Origin: a virus
Virus record (IMG/VR): IMGVR_UViG_3300000125_000003
Span: 1-21,185 of that record
Strand: one strand, 5' to 3'
DNA length: 21,185 nt
Program-made: the position numbers and the translations under genes
Shown: in pieces, positions 1 through 7,549 of the stretch
Layout: every line of letters begins with the position of its first letter
Numbering within the stretch: the stretch's first letter is position 1
Notes under the pieces: generated by a model
What the model saw: only the letters and a program-made list of their open reading frames with translations
Databases searched by the model: none
What the model was told of the DNA's origin: nothing

Positions 1-1727
1 ACATCGTGATTGTGTCTGTATAACCCACCAATCGGCACTCCGCCTGCTGCTGCCTGAGCATCATTTGCGTAACTGCTAGAACTTGGTAAGTCCTTTATTA
101 CTACCGTTCCATCATATAAAATCTCTAAACTGTTAGATAAATTTCCATTTATACCGTTACCAATTATAAATTGAGCATCAGAATTTGAAGCGTTTTCAGT
201 TCCGATTACTGTTTGTTCAGATGCACTAGCAATAGACCTATATCCAAAAGCCTGTGAGCGATAACCGTTAGCCTCACTAAAAGACCCAACAGCTGATGTT
301 CTTTCATTAGTAGCCCTAGCATTGTAACCAAAGGCATTAGAGTTGCTAGCTGTTGCCCACGCTGAAAATCCTAAACTAAGACTAAATAAACCAGTAGCCA
401 AAGAACTTGACCCAACAGCCGTTGAACTTTGTTGAGTAGCTTGACAAGAATTCCCAAAAGCCATAGCACCATTACCAGTGACAGTATTATAAGCACCAAC
501 AGCAATAGTGTTATAAGTAGTTCCTGTTGAAGTATTATCGTAACCAATTGACACTGCTTGTTGTGAAGTAATTGCATTATCTACACCAATAGAAACTGAA
601 TTAGCTCCTGTACAATTATTGCTTTTCCCTATAGCTGTTGAGTATTGAGCACCTGCTGTATTTTGTCGACCAAAAGTATAACTATCTGTTGCTGTTGAAT
701 CATTATCGTATCCAAAAGCGTAAGATTGACCGCTAGTTGCGGTGTTATTGTGACCGATTGCAGCGGAATTACTGCCACTTACAGTATTAGATGCTCCTAT
801 TCCAACAGAAGCATAACCGCTTACATTTCCGCCCATACCAGCAGCAAATGAAGTATTTCCTGTTGCCTGTACATTAAAACCAATAGCTGTTGAATTAGAA
901 TTACTAGCTAAACAACCTTTACCGATTGCCACAGAATAACCCCCTGTCGCACCTCTATTTTGTTGATAATCTTGCAGTGTTAAATCAATAGCCTTATCCC
1001 CAATAGTTCCGTAATAATTAGCGAAATTTTCGTTATATATTCTGTAACCTGTATTTCCGCTTTCTGTTATTTCTTTTAATTTCCCAGATGCGTTGTATTC
1101 ACCAGTTATTGGGTCGTATAAAGTTTGACCTCCATCAACTAAAGGAATGCTATTTAAATAAATTTTGTCATTAACGTTTAAATCTGCATTTACAGTATTC
1201 GTTCCATTACCTGTAAAATTAACTCCACTTTCAGTAACGTATAAAACACCGTTTGTTGTGACAAAACTTAAAACTGAACTTACATTTATTATAGCGTTTA
1301 GATTATCGTTATTCCATTGTGACCACCCTTCGGCTGTCATTAAGGAAGTAGAGCCTAAGTCACCATTGAACTCAATATATCCAAACCCACTTACATTGGA
1401 AACTGTAACAACGGGTGTTGTGTAATTTCCGTTTAAACTTTGTAAAGATAAAGTATCTCCAACGCTTACTAAAGCTTCTCCGCTTGAGTTCGTATATATT
1501 TCCCCTGATGTGCCATAATTTGACCAGTCACTTACCATCATAGCAACTGGCGTAGGTGTATTAACGCTGCTAACAGTTCCTTGTGATTCTGGTGTTAAAA
1601 AAGCAACAGTACCGCCTAAATTTGCAGGGTCTATTCTTACATTTTCTGAGCCATCATAACCCACAACAAAATCAACGTCTGCTGGGTCGGTCTTTAAATT
1701 AAATTCACTAAATTTTTTGTTTGCCAT
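1..1727 (-). CDS. Tail fibre with YadA/Hep_Hag-type head repeats (3' end off the window)
   Basis: An open frame of 575 codons runs from an ATG at 1727 to the left edge without a stop, so the C-terminus is missing. The N-terminus (MANKKFSEFNLKTDPADVDF) resembles the attachment part of phage fibres. Residues 262-514 are about 18 degenerate repeats of 12-16 residues with the core S-x-A-(I/F/V)-G, as in trimeric autotransporter heads (YadA, Hep_Hag). After them comes a segment with FIIGNG and EILYDGTVVI, then GGVPIGGLYR, a motif I associate with the very end of Bacteroidetes phage fibres, so little should be missing. By analogy with YadA heads the repeat region would form a trimeric beta-roll. 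Role in host recognition is inferred from the fold and from its place at the end of the tail-tip genes. Confidence 0.85.
   Translation of the reverse strand, partial: MANKKFSEFNLKTDPADVDFVVGYDGSENVRIDPANLGGTVAFLTPESQGTVSSVNTPTPVAMMVSDWSNYGTSGEIYTNSSGEALVSVGDTLSLQSLNGNYTTPVVTVSNVSGFGYIEFNGDLGSTSLMTAEGWSQWNNDNLNAIINVSSVLSFVTTNGVLYVTESGVNFTGNGTNTVNADLNVNDKIYLNSIPLVDGGQTLYDPITGEYNASGKLKEITESGNTGYRIYNENFANYYGTIGDKAIDLTLQDYQQNRGATGGYSVAIGKGCLASNSNSTAIGFNVQATGNTSFAAGMGGNVSGYASVGIGASNTVSGSNSAAIGHNNTATSGQSYAFGYDNDSTATDSYTFGRQNTAGAQYSTAIGKSNNCTGANSVSIGVDNAITSQQAVSIGYDNTSTGTTYNTIAVGAYNTVTGNGAMAFGNSCQATQQSSTAVGSSSLATGLFSLSLGFSAWATASNSNAFGYNARATNERTSAVGSFSEANGYRSQAFGYRSIASASEQTVIGTENASNSDAQFIIGNGINGNLSNSLEILYDGTVVIKDLPSSSSYANDAQAAAGGVPIGGLYRHNHD
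186..944 (-). repeat. Region of about 18 YadA/Hep_Hag-like protein repeats inside the fibre gene
   Basis: Residues 262-514 of the fibre hold successive units such as YSVAIGKGCLASN, STAIGFNVQATG and SVSIGVDNAITS. Each has a small-residue core AIG/AFG/AVG/SIG followed by an Asn/Ala/Thr-rich turn ending in Gly. The repeat is clear in protein and degenerate in DNA, so it is an old repeat and not a recent tandem expansion. Confidence 0.85.
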
Positions 1728-1737
1728 TTTGTTATTT

Positions 1738-1902
1738 TTATTCGATTATTAAATTGTCATTATTTTCCGCTAAAATAAATTCGCCATTTTCTGAAATTAT
1801 AAAATCTCCTATTGGAATATCTCCACAGTCAGGAAAATTAGGTACACTTAATTTATTACTTTCATCACCCCACCAAGATTTACAATACATTTCGTTTGCC
1901 AT
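1738..1902 (-). CDS. 54-residue acidic protein between spike and fibre genes, function unknown
   Basis: ATG at 1902, TAA at 1738. The product begins MANEMYCKSWWGDESNKLSV and is rich in Asp, Glu and Asn, with two cysteines (C7, C26) and a paired Trp. It starts 7 bases after the spike gene stops and ends 10 bases before the fibre gene starts, so it fills the gap exactly, which is the main evidence that it is real. Its start context and first codons (MANE, after an A-rich leader) resemble those of the fibre gene that follows (MANK). I do not recognise a family. A small accessory of the fibre, such as an adaptor or chaperone, is possible from position only. Confidence 0.65.
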   Translation of the reverse strand: MANEMYCKSWWGDESNKLSVPNFPDCGDIPIGDFIISENGEFILAENNDNLIIE

Positions 1903-1909
1903 TTTTTTA

Positions 1910-3145
1910 TTATTTTGTTAATTTTTGCAATTCTGAGTCTGTTAATGCATCTTTATATACTTCAACGCTTTTAACGTTTCCGTAAAATTTATTATTAATA
2001 TCACCTCTATTAAAGTTTAATGTATTTAAACCAATCGGAACGTTTCCACTTATATCTGTCGCTCTTTCTACGCCATTGATAAACAAAGAAAAATCATTAA
2101 CCTTGTACTTTAAAGCTATTTTATTAAAATCTGTTATATCTGACACATCGTAAGATAAAAATACTTGTGAAGATGCATTGCTTCTAACTTCTGTATATAT
2201 TCTATTGCTATCACTTCTAAAACCAAACTTGATAGTATTATTATTAGTACCATCGCTTAAAGATAAAACCCTAAAAGTTAAATCATCTGCTAAGGCACTT
2301 ATTTCAGCATATAAAACACCCTCATTGCTACTAAATAAATCAGCATCGCCTCCGTTTATACACTCATCTTCTTGTCTTGTTACTATACCCGATGTTGAGT
2401 TTTTAATATAGCTTGTTGGATAGCTTCCTTGTTCTACTTGAATACCGTAAACATTAACCCCACTAAAATTATCTCCTACATATTGAGCATTATTTTTAGG
2501 TAAAACTCTTATCCTATGTGAAGATACAGAACTAGAAAAATTATATTTTAATTCACATCTATACCAACCGTTACCAAAGTCTTTGATATTTACGCTTTGA
2601 ATAACCCCGTCTAAAGTATTAAAATTTACAACTCCGTTTGTAATTGTGAATGTAGCTCTTGAAATTGCCGAACCAATTCCAACGTGAACGATTATAATTT
2701 CAAAAACTGATGTACCACCATCTTTAATAAATACGCTACCAATATATGTGGTTTGCGTGGTGGCTAGATTTGATTGTTCAAGGTAATGCTCTGCATAAGT
2801 TGTATTTGGATATATTTTAAAAGCATTTGTGTTACCACTTGGGTCAATCACATTACTATCGTAATTTATATTTTTTTTATTCCATATAGATTGTGTAATG
2901 TCTTGTGAATAATTTACGTAATTAGTCCTTTGCGGTTGTAATAACAAACTAGGGCAATCGCTGTTTAACCAATCTAATCTTGGTACGTTATTATTAACAG
3001 TTTCAATTAAACCTTCTTTATTGACTCTTGAAGATTCAGTATTTCTACTAAAATCAAAATCCCCTACGCCATTAACAGGTAAAATTGAATAAACTTTACC
3101 GCTTTTATATCCGCTTGGTATTAATGCTAATTTAGGATTTTCCAT
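1910..3145 (-). CDS. Phage spike/fibre-like protein with C-terminal LamG-like domain
   Basis: 411 residues. The N-terminal part (about residues 25-85) has the pattern FSRNTESSRVNKEGLIE followed by PRLDW and LLLQPQRTNYVNYS, which matches the domain annotated in many phages as a head-spike or fibre domain. Residues about 85-250 look like a carbohydrate-binding-module-type beta-sandwich (NGWYRCELKYNF). Residues about 270-411 look like a concanavalin A/LamG-like fold, ending in VEVYKDALTDSELQKL, a typical end of LamG domains. No enzyme motif is visible. A surface-exposed, glycan-binding role is inferred. The start at 3145 overlaps the preceding 33-codon gene by 14 bases. It belongs with the fibre gene downstream as the receptor-binding end of the operon. 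Confidence 0.75.
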   Translation of the reverse strand: MENPKLALIPSGYKSGKVYSILPVNGVGDFDFSRNTESSRVNKEGLIETVNNNVPRLDWLNSDCPSLLLQPQRTNYVNYSQDITQSIWNKKNINYDSNVIDPSGNTNAFKIYPNTTYAEHYLEQSNLATTQTTYIGSVFIKDGGTSVFEIIIVHVGIGSAISRATFTITNGVVNFNTLDGVIQSVNIKDFGNGWYRCELKYNFSSSVSSHRIRVLPKNNAQYVGDNFSGVNVYGIQVEQGSYPTSYIKNSTSGIVTRQEDECINGGDADLFSSNEGVLYAEISALADDLTFRVLSLSDGTNNNTIKFGFRSDSNRIYTEVRSNASSQVFLSYDVSDITDFNKIALKYKVNDFSLFINGVERATDISGNVPIGLNTLNFNRGDINNKFYGNVKSVEVYKDALTDSELQKLTK

Positions 3146-3233
3146 TATCTTTTTTCCTTATTAAAGGTTTGCTTTGTTTTTTTAAATAAGCAACTAACTT
3201 ATTTAAGTTTTTTTTCTTTACTTTATATTTCAT
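3132..3233 (-). CDS. 33-residue basic protein, function unknown
   Basis: ATG at 3233, TAA at 3132. The start codon overlaps the TGA of the preceding adaptor gene in an ATGA arrangement, and the gene ends 14 bases inside the next gene. Such exact junctions are the evidence for it. The product (MKYKVKKKNLNKLVAYLKKQ...) has about 12 Lys/Arg in 33 residues and could form one amphipathic helix. I do not recognise a family. Expression would depend on translational coupling to the adaptor gene, since there is no room for a separate leader. Confidence 0.6.
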   Translation of the reverse strand: MKYKVKKKNLNKLVAYLKKQSKPLIRKKDNGKS

Positions 3234-3730
3234 AAAACCCATCCATTAAACACTGTGTCAGTATCTGGACTTATATCGTCATTTGTGTTGCTTGTGTATT
3301 CTGGGAACTTAGATTGATTAAAACATAAATGGTCAACTAATCTAGTGCTGTAATAGTTAGCGTATTCCCTAGCTTTGCCCACTAAATAATCAACTTCGTT
3401 TTTATTAACGTTTTCTGCGGTTTCGCTTGAATGTTTAAACACACCGCCATTCTTGATTTGATATGCCGCAAATGGAATATAATTAACTTGTGCAAACCAT
3501 ATTAAGGTTGGTTGTATATAGTCGCTTACAAGTGCTAAATAATCGCCTGTTAAAGTACTGTTTTCAATATCCGTACTTATTCGGTTGTATAAATCAGTCC
3601 CTAGTAGGTTTTGTATGTCAATTTCTTGACCTAGTTTAATAAACTGTATAAACTTGTCAGTATCAACATTCCCATCTAAGATAGAATTCCGTACTAAGTC
3701 AGTTCTTGATATAAATAATGCTGTTGCCAT
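3230..3730 (-). CDS. Probable head-tail adaptor / head completion protein
   Basis: 166 residues, directly abutting the portal gene (portal TAA at 3731, ATG at 3730). The sequence has the feel of a family seen after the portal in Bacteroidetes phages: an N-terminal stretch FISRTDLVRNSILDGNVDTDKFIQ, then IQNLLGTDLYNRI, a helical middle GDYLALVSDYIQPTLIWFA, and YIPFAAYQIKNGGVFKHSSE. The alpha-helical composition and the position next to the portal fit the gp6/gp15-type adaptor that docks on the portal ring. This assignment rests on family resemblance and context; no residue-level proof is available. Confidence 0.55.
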   Translation of the reverse strand: MATALFISRTDLVRNSILDGNVDTDKFIQFIKLGQEIDIQNLLGTDLYNRISTDIENSTLTGDYLALVSDYIQPTLIWFAQVNYIPFAAYQIKNGGVFKHSSETAENVNKNEVDYLVGKAREYANYYSTRLVDHLCFNQSKFPEYTSNTNDDISPDTDTVFNGWVL

Positions 3731-5545
3731 TTAGTTTTTGAATTTCATTTTGTTCCAATATTCAGCGGTATAACCTTTATACTTCATATCCTTTGGTGCT
3801 ACTGGTACTTTTTGAGCGTTCTTTGGTGCTTTAAAACCTTTGCTTTTTGCTTGACCGCTTGTTATTTGGCTTTTTTCACCGTTTTTAATTTGGTAGGTTT
3901 TTCTGAACCATTTATGATTACATCTTGCACCGCCTTTATATAGCCATATAGAATAAGTATCAGAACCACCTTTACCAAACCCAGCGTTTACAGATTTTTT
4001 ACCCATTGATACAATGTCCTCTTTACGGTAAACCTTTTTTGCACCTATCATTTTAGAACAAAACTGTCGGCTATTTGACCCAGCTTTTTCTGGTGCATAG
4101 CTATAACGTACTAAAAACTCAACGCCTTTTTGACTATCTTGTTTTGACTTACCGTCTTGTGTACTTTTTGCGTTTGGTTTTGCAGTTCCAGTACTTACAA
4201 AATTCCATATTTTAGATAATGTAGTTTCTTCTTTTTCTGGTTCGGCGTTTAAGTCTGTTATAACTTCATCAAGTTCATCGTTTAACTCATAATCAACTTC
4301 GCTCTCATCTACTAAATCATATCCTTCTAGTAGTTCTTCTTCACTCTCCCCTAAGTCGATTAATTCATCAGCTATTTTGCTACCTACATCATTCGGTAAT
4401 TCTTGACTAAGTTTAACCCCAGTTTCTTCTTCCCTTGTTTCTGCATCCTCAACGTTTTCTAAGTCTGTAAATTCTAACGGTTGAAGCGTTTTAAAGTACA
4501 ATTTAAGGCTCATTTGGTTGTAAGCTAGTATAGAATCAAAAGCGTCTATTAAAAGCATCTGAAATGGTCTTATAACGGTGTTATCCATTAATGTACTAGC
4601 TGTTTTTAATTCGTCTGCATTATTACCTAGTCCACTTGAGTCCTTAATGCCTAAAAGCATAGGACTAACAACCCTATGTCCTACCATTATTTTTTTAGTA
4701 CATTCATCACTCACATATTGGTAAGTATTATGTGCTTCACTTATTTGCAACGTTTCAACAGTTGCTGCACTTTCTGAATTATCATTAAAAGCTAAAATGA
4801 ATTTAGAACCAGATGTACCAGTAAATTTTTCTGTTATACGGTTTTCTAATGCTTGACGTTCTTCTGCGTTTGGCGTTCCGTTATTAAACTGTATTAAAGT
4901 ATTCGGACTAAAAGAATTAACAGTGTTGTTTAGGTGGTATATAGACACTTGTTGCTCTGTTTCACACCAATTTAAAATCCCTTGATAATCTGGACTTGAA
5001 TAATATTTATATCCAGCTCTGTAGGGTTTAACATATATAATTTCTATATTTTCTTTACTACTTCCAAAAGCTGGTATCCTAGTAGTTTGACCTACATTCT
5101 TAACCTTAGACCAATCGTCTGCGTAAAAATATCCTTCAATTTCTCCTTTGTCGTTACATTTTTCGGCTCTTAAATTTTCAACTGGAATATGTTCAACTTG
5201 TGCAATAGTTTTTTTATCTTTTGAATAAATCACCTGCATAGCACATTGCCCCATAAGTTTAAGGTCATAACACAATTTGCGAACCATATCTTTATGAAAC
5301 AAAGAAATCATTTTAGCGTATTGTTCAGGCTTTTTATTTGAATTTAAAGCATCAAGTCCACGTCCGTAAATCATTTCGCTAATACCGTTTATAATAGCGT
5401 TATTTGTTGGGCTACCATTATATCGGTCAATTAAGTACTTAAAATAATTGTTATCAGAGCCATAAGAAACCCACTCTTTATTGGACTTCTCAACAATATC
5501 TGGTGTTGTGTAGGTACTTAAATTTACTATTCTTAAATCGTTCAT
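3731..5545 (-). CDS. Portal protein with C-terminal Cys/His domain
   Basis: 604 residues, longer than the usual 400-500 for portals. Residues 1 to about 360 are portal-like: YNGSPTNNAIINGISEMIYGRG near the start, a middle with EHIPVENLRAEK and IIYVKPYR, then NAEERQALENRITEKFTG and VVSPMLLGIKDSSGLGNNADELKTA, as in portals of the SPP1/PBSX type. A highly acidic linker (about 370-440) follows. Residues 477-556 form a separate domain containing QFCSKM, YRKEDI and YKGGARCNHKW, with C496, C542 and H544; I have seen this pattern in other phage structural proteins but know no function for it. The tail end is Lys-rich. The portal forms the dodecameric DNA gate of the capsid. It lies far from the terminase here, which is unusual. 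Confidence 0.8.
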   Translation of the reverse strand: MNDLRIVNLSTYTTPDIVEKSNKEWVSYGSDNNYFKYLIDRYNGSPTNNAIINGISEMIYGRGLDALNSNKKPEQYAKMISLFHKDMVRKLCYDLKLMGQCAMQVIYSKDKKTIAQVEHIPVENLRAEKCNDKGEIEGYFYADDWSKVKNVGQTTRIPAFGSSKENIEIIYVKPYRAGYKYYSSPDYQGILNWCETEQQVSIYHLNNTVNSFSPNTLIQFNNGTPNAEERQALENRITEKFTGTSGSKFILAFNDNSESAATVETLQISEAHNTYQYVSDECTKKIMVGHRVVSPMLLGIKDSSGLGNNADELKTASTLMDNTVIRPFQMLLIDAFDSILAYNQMSLKLYFKTLQPLEFTDLENVEDAETREEETGVKLSQELPNDVGSKIADELIDLGESEEELLEGYDLVDESEVDYELNDELDEVITDLNAEPEKEETTLSKIWNFVSTGTAKPNAKSTQDGKSKQDSQKGVEFLVRYSYAPEKAGSNSRQFCSKMIGAKKVYRKEDIVSMGKKSVNAGFGKGGSDTYSIWLYKGGARCNHKWFRKTYQIKNGEKSQITSGQAKSKGFKAPKNAQKVPVAPKDMKYKGYTAEYWNKMKFKN

Positions 5546-5547
5546 AT

Positions 5548-5898
5548 TTATATTATTATAAATTCGTTATCCGAACTTTCTTCACTTATATATTGGTCTT
5601 TATTTACGCTGTAATATTCATCATTACTTTGGTTAATTGCTTGGTCTGTGCAAAAAATCTTATCTTTATAAATTATATTATTTGAATAAAGAACATCTAA
5701 AATATAAAAATCGCTTTCAGTTAAAGCACCGAAAACAGCATCAAAAGAAATATAATTACCATCAATTACCGATGTAGCATCAACCGTAATAGAAACATTT
5801 GTACTTTCGCTAGTCAATTTTAGGTTCAAAGTACCCACCGTAAATTCTCTTGGAATTATCTTAAAGGTTTTATTACCGCTTGTGTTTATCAACTTCAT
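5548..5898 (-). CDS. 116-residue protein between tail tube and portal genes, function unknown
   Basis: The product is beta-rich, starting MKLINTSGNKTFKIIPREFT and ending YYSVNKDQYISEESSDNEFIII. The C-terminal pattern, Tyr-Ser-Val-Asn-x-x-x-Tyr followed by Asp-Asn-(E/D)-(F/Y)-Ile-Ile-Ile, is one I associate with small structural-region proteins of Bacteroidetes phages, none with a proven role. It begins after the terminator behind the tail tube gene and ends 2 bases before the portal start. The leader directly before its ATG, TTTATATATTAAT, is identical to the one before the tail chaperone gene. A minor virion or assembly role is a guess from position. Confidence 0.6.
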   Translation of the reverse strand: MKLINTSGNKTFKIIPREFTVGTLNLKLTSESTNVSITVDATSVIDGNYISFDAVFGALTESDFYILDVLYSNNIIYKDKIFCTDQAINQSNDEYYSVNKDQYISEESSDNEFIII

Positions 5899-5911
5899 AT
5901 TAATATATAAA
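5899..5911 (-). promoter_or_regulatory. A/T-rich start-codon leader, identical to that at 16987-16999
   Basis: TTTATATATTAAT stands directly before the ATG of the 116-residue gene. The identical 13 bases stand before the chaperone gene. Variants precede the protease, scaffold-like and portal genes. It probably serves as an unstructured translation start region, as Bacteroidetes rely little on Shine-Dalgarno pairing. Confidence 0.45.
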
Positions 5912-5943
5912 TAAAAAACAAATATTTTGTATTGTGTAGATAT

Positions 5944-5972
5944 AAAAAAAGGGCTATCCGTTAAGATAACCC
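5944..5972 (-). terminator. Intrinsic terminator after the tail tube gene
   Basis: On the minus strand GGGTTATC (5972-5965) pairs with GATAGCCC (5958-5951) in an 8-bp stem with one G-U pair, a 6-base loop and seven T (5950-5944). It lies 23 bases past the tail tube stop. Confidence 0.85.
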
Positions 5973-5995
5973 AGTTTTATAAGTAAAAGTACTAA

Positions 5996-6523
5996 TTAAG
6001 CCGTTGGGTCAATTTGCACTGGTGAAGTTTCTGTTAAGATTTCTTCAGAGTCAATAAAGTAAGGCGGTGCAGTTTCTTGTGCATTCAGCGTTAAAGTGTA
6101 TCCTGTTAAATCTCCCATTGCTGCACCTGTAACGATTGTACCACCGTTTACCTCAGCACCATTTTCAAGACCTACAAAAAAGAAGTTCCCGTTGTAATCT
6201 TCAACAGCTACGTGTGGTCGTGCGTGAGCGATTAATTTAAGTTGTTCTTGTGTAGCTACATCTTGAAAGGTTAAAGTCATATTTAGTGTAGTATCGTAAA
6301 AAGTTGTTCCGTTTTCTCGGCTTGAAGTGATAGCGGTTTCCATTGAACTGTTACCTTTTACATCAAACTGATAAAATACAGCGTTACCACTTAGGTTTGT
6401 TATTTCACCTGCTACGATTGTTGCATCTCCTAAAGTACCGTAATCTGCAAAGTAAATGGTCTTAATTCCACCTACTGCCGATTTACAAGGCACTTTACGT
6501 CCGCTAGTTATTAAGCATCCCAT
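5996..6523 (-). CDS. Major tail tube protein (probable)
   Basis: 175 residues, beginning MGCLITSGRKVPCKSAVGGIK. It has the make-up of a siphovirus tube subunit: mostly beta strands, an N-terminal strand leading to YFADYG, a middle with TTLNMTLTFQDVATQEQLKLI, and a C-terminal GYTLTLNAQETAPPYFID, where the alternating strand before the Ala-Gln-Glu turn is typical of tube proteins. Placement directly behind the major capsid gene, with a terminator on each side, fits a product needed in high amounts. No sheath gene accompanies it, which supports a non-contractile tail. A second capsid-associated protein is a less likely alternative. Confidence 0.7.
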   Translation of the reverse strand: MGCLITSGRKVPCKSAVGGIKTIYFADYGTLGDATIVAGEITNLSGNAVFYQFDVKGNSSMETAITSSRENGTTFYDTTLNMTLTFQDVATQEQLKLIAHARPHVAVEDYNGNFFFVGLENGAEVNGGTIVTGAAMGDLTGYTLTLNAQETAPPYFIDSEEILTETSPVQIDPTA

Positions 6524-6543
6524 ATTTTTAAAGTTTTTTAAAT

Positions 6544-6568
6544 AAAAAAGGGTAGGCAGAACCCACCC
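6544..6568 (-). terminator. Intrinsic terminator after the major capsid gene
   Basis: On the minus strand GGGTGGG (6568-6562) pairs with CCTACCC (6556-6550), with one G-U pair and a 5-base loop, followed by six T (6549-6544). The stem can be extended by A-T pairs around a single bulged G. It lies 24 bases past the capsid stop and 20 bases before the next start, so there is almost no room for a new promoter between it and the tail tube gene. Confidence 0.85.
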
Positions 6569-6591
6569 CTTTAAATTTGATTAGTTAATTA

Positions 6592-7527
6592 TTATACTGT
6601 TTTTCTGAAAACAATATCAGTTACTTGCGCATAAGCCACGCCACTAGTGAATCTCATTACTACACGAATATTTTGTGAGCCATCATTTTCAGCCATATCA
6701 ATCACTCGAACTTCGTTCAAGTCATTTAATAGACCTGTTCCAAAGAATAAGTTTCCTTTTTCAGCAGCGATAATTGTTCCTGAAGCAGCACCTCTTGCAG
6801 CTACTACTGGAATTCCATCAAAGAATAAAGAACCTAAAGATTGGTTGTTTCCTTTGTTTTCGTATCCGTTTGCACCTTGTCCACCAGATTGGAATCCGCC
6901 TAAAGCACGTGTGTAAGCACGAATTACATCAGAAGCAGCATAGATATATAAATCATCAGAAAGATAAACAGCCGTAGGAATAGCATCTGTTACAGCAGCT
7001 AATTCATCTAAAACATTTGCCGATGTAATAGCAGCACCTGTTAAATCTTGTCCTGCTGGTAAATCTCCGTCAGCATCTAATAAAGTTCCGAAACCGTTAA
7101 ACTGTCCGCTAGTTCCTGTATCTCCTGACCAGATATTCTTTTCTGTTCTATCAGCTACTTTAGAAGCAACGTGTCCGATTACGAAATCAGCAAAACTTGG
7201 TGCTAAATTATCAAAAGCACTAAAGCCCATTTGCTCAGCTTCCCAAGAGTCGTGAAGGTCTTTTTTACAAATATCAAGGTTTACTTGAAATTCTTCTGGT
7301 TGTAGGATAGCTTCTGTTAAAGTTAAAGTTCCTGCATCTGTTTGGAAGTCACAAGAAGCATCTTTTACGATGTCATCAGTTGCAGCCTTTTGAATTACAG
7401 ATTTAAATTTTACATTTGGCATTACGGTAATTAACCCTTTATCCAAAGTGTCAGCAGATAGTAAAGCAGCAGCAATGTATTTGCCACTAAATTCACCTGC
7501 ATAAGTTGTTGTTAATGATACACTCAT
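6592..7527 (-). CDS. Major capsid protein (probable HK97 fold)
   Basis: 311 residues. Features consistent with Bacteroidetes phage capsid proteins: an N-terminal arm with YAGEFSGKYIAAALLSADTL, then VMPNVKFKSVIQKA, a segment with LDICKKDLHDSWEAEQMG, a helix-rich middle (DFVIGHVASKVADRTEKNIW) and a C-terminal strand GSQNIRVVMRFTSGVAYAQ. There is no large N-terminal delta region, consistent with a separate scaffold gene upstream. Its neighbours are protease, scaffold-like protein and tail tube, and it has its own terminator. The capsid assignment is firm by context; the HK97 fold is known for such families and is not shown here directly. Confidence 0.8.
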   Translation of the reverse strand: MSVSLTTTYAGEFSGKYIAAALLSADTLDKGLITVMPNVKFKSVIQKAATDDIVKDASCDFQTDAGTLTLTEAILQPEEFQVNLDICKKDLHDSWEAEQMGFSAFDNLAPSFADFVIGHVASKVADRTEKNIWSGDTGTSGQFNGFGTLLDADGDLPAGQDLTGAAITSANVLDELAAVTDAIPTAVYLSDDLYIYAASDVIRAYTRALGGFQSGGQGANGYENKGNNQSLGSLFFDGIPVVAARGAASGTIIAAEKGNLFFGTGLLNDLNEVRVIDMAENDGSQNIRVVMRFTSGVAYAQVTDIVFRKTV

Positions 7528-7549
7528 TTTATTTAGTTTTTAGTTGTTA

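Noticed and set aside
371-577. Minus-strand 68-codon frame rich in Leu
   Set aside because: It lies out of frame inside the fibre repeats, whose own frame is continuous and repeat-structured.
2871-2878. Run of eight A in the spike gene as a possible frameshift site
   Set aside because: No useful frame continues beyond it, so a slip would only truncate the protein.
5911-5943. Possible Bacteroidetes-type promoter (TAnnTTTG) before the 116-residue gene
   Set aside because: Only an imperfect AATATTTG is present, with no convincing -33 element.
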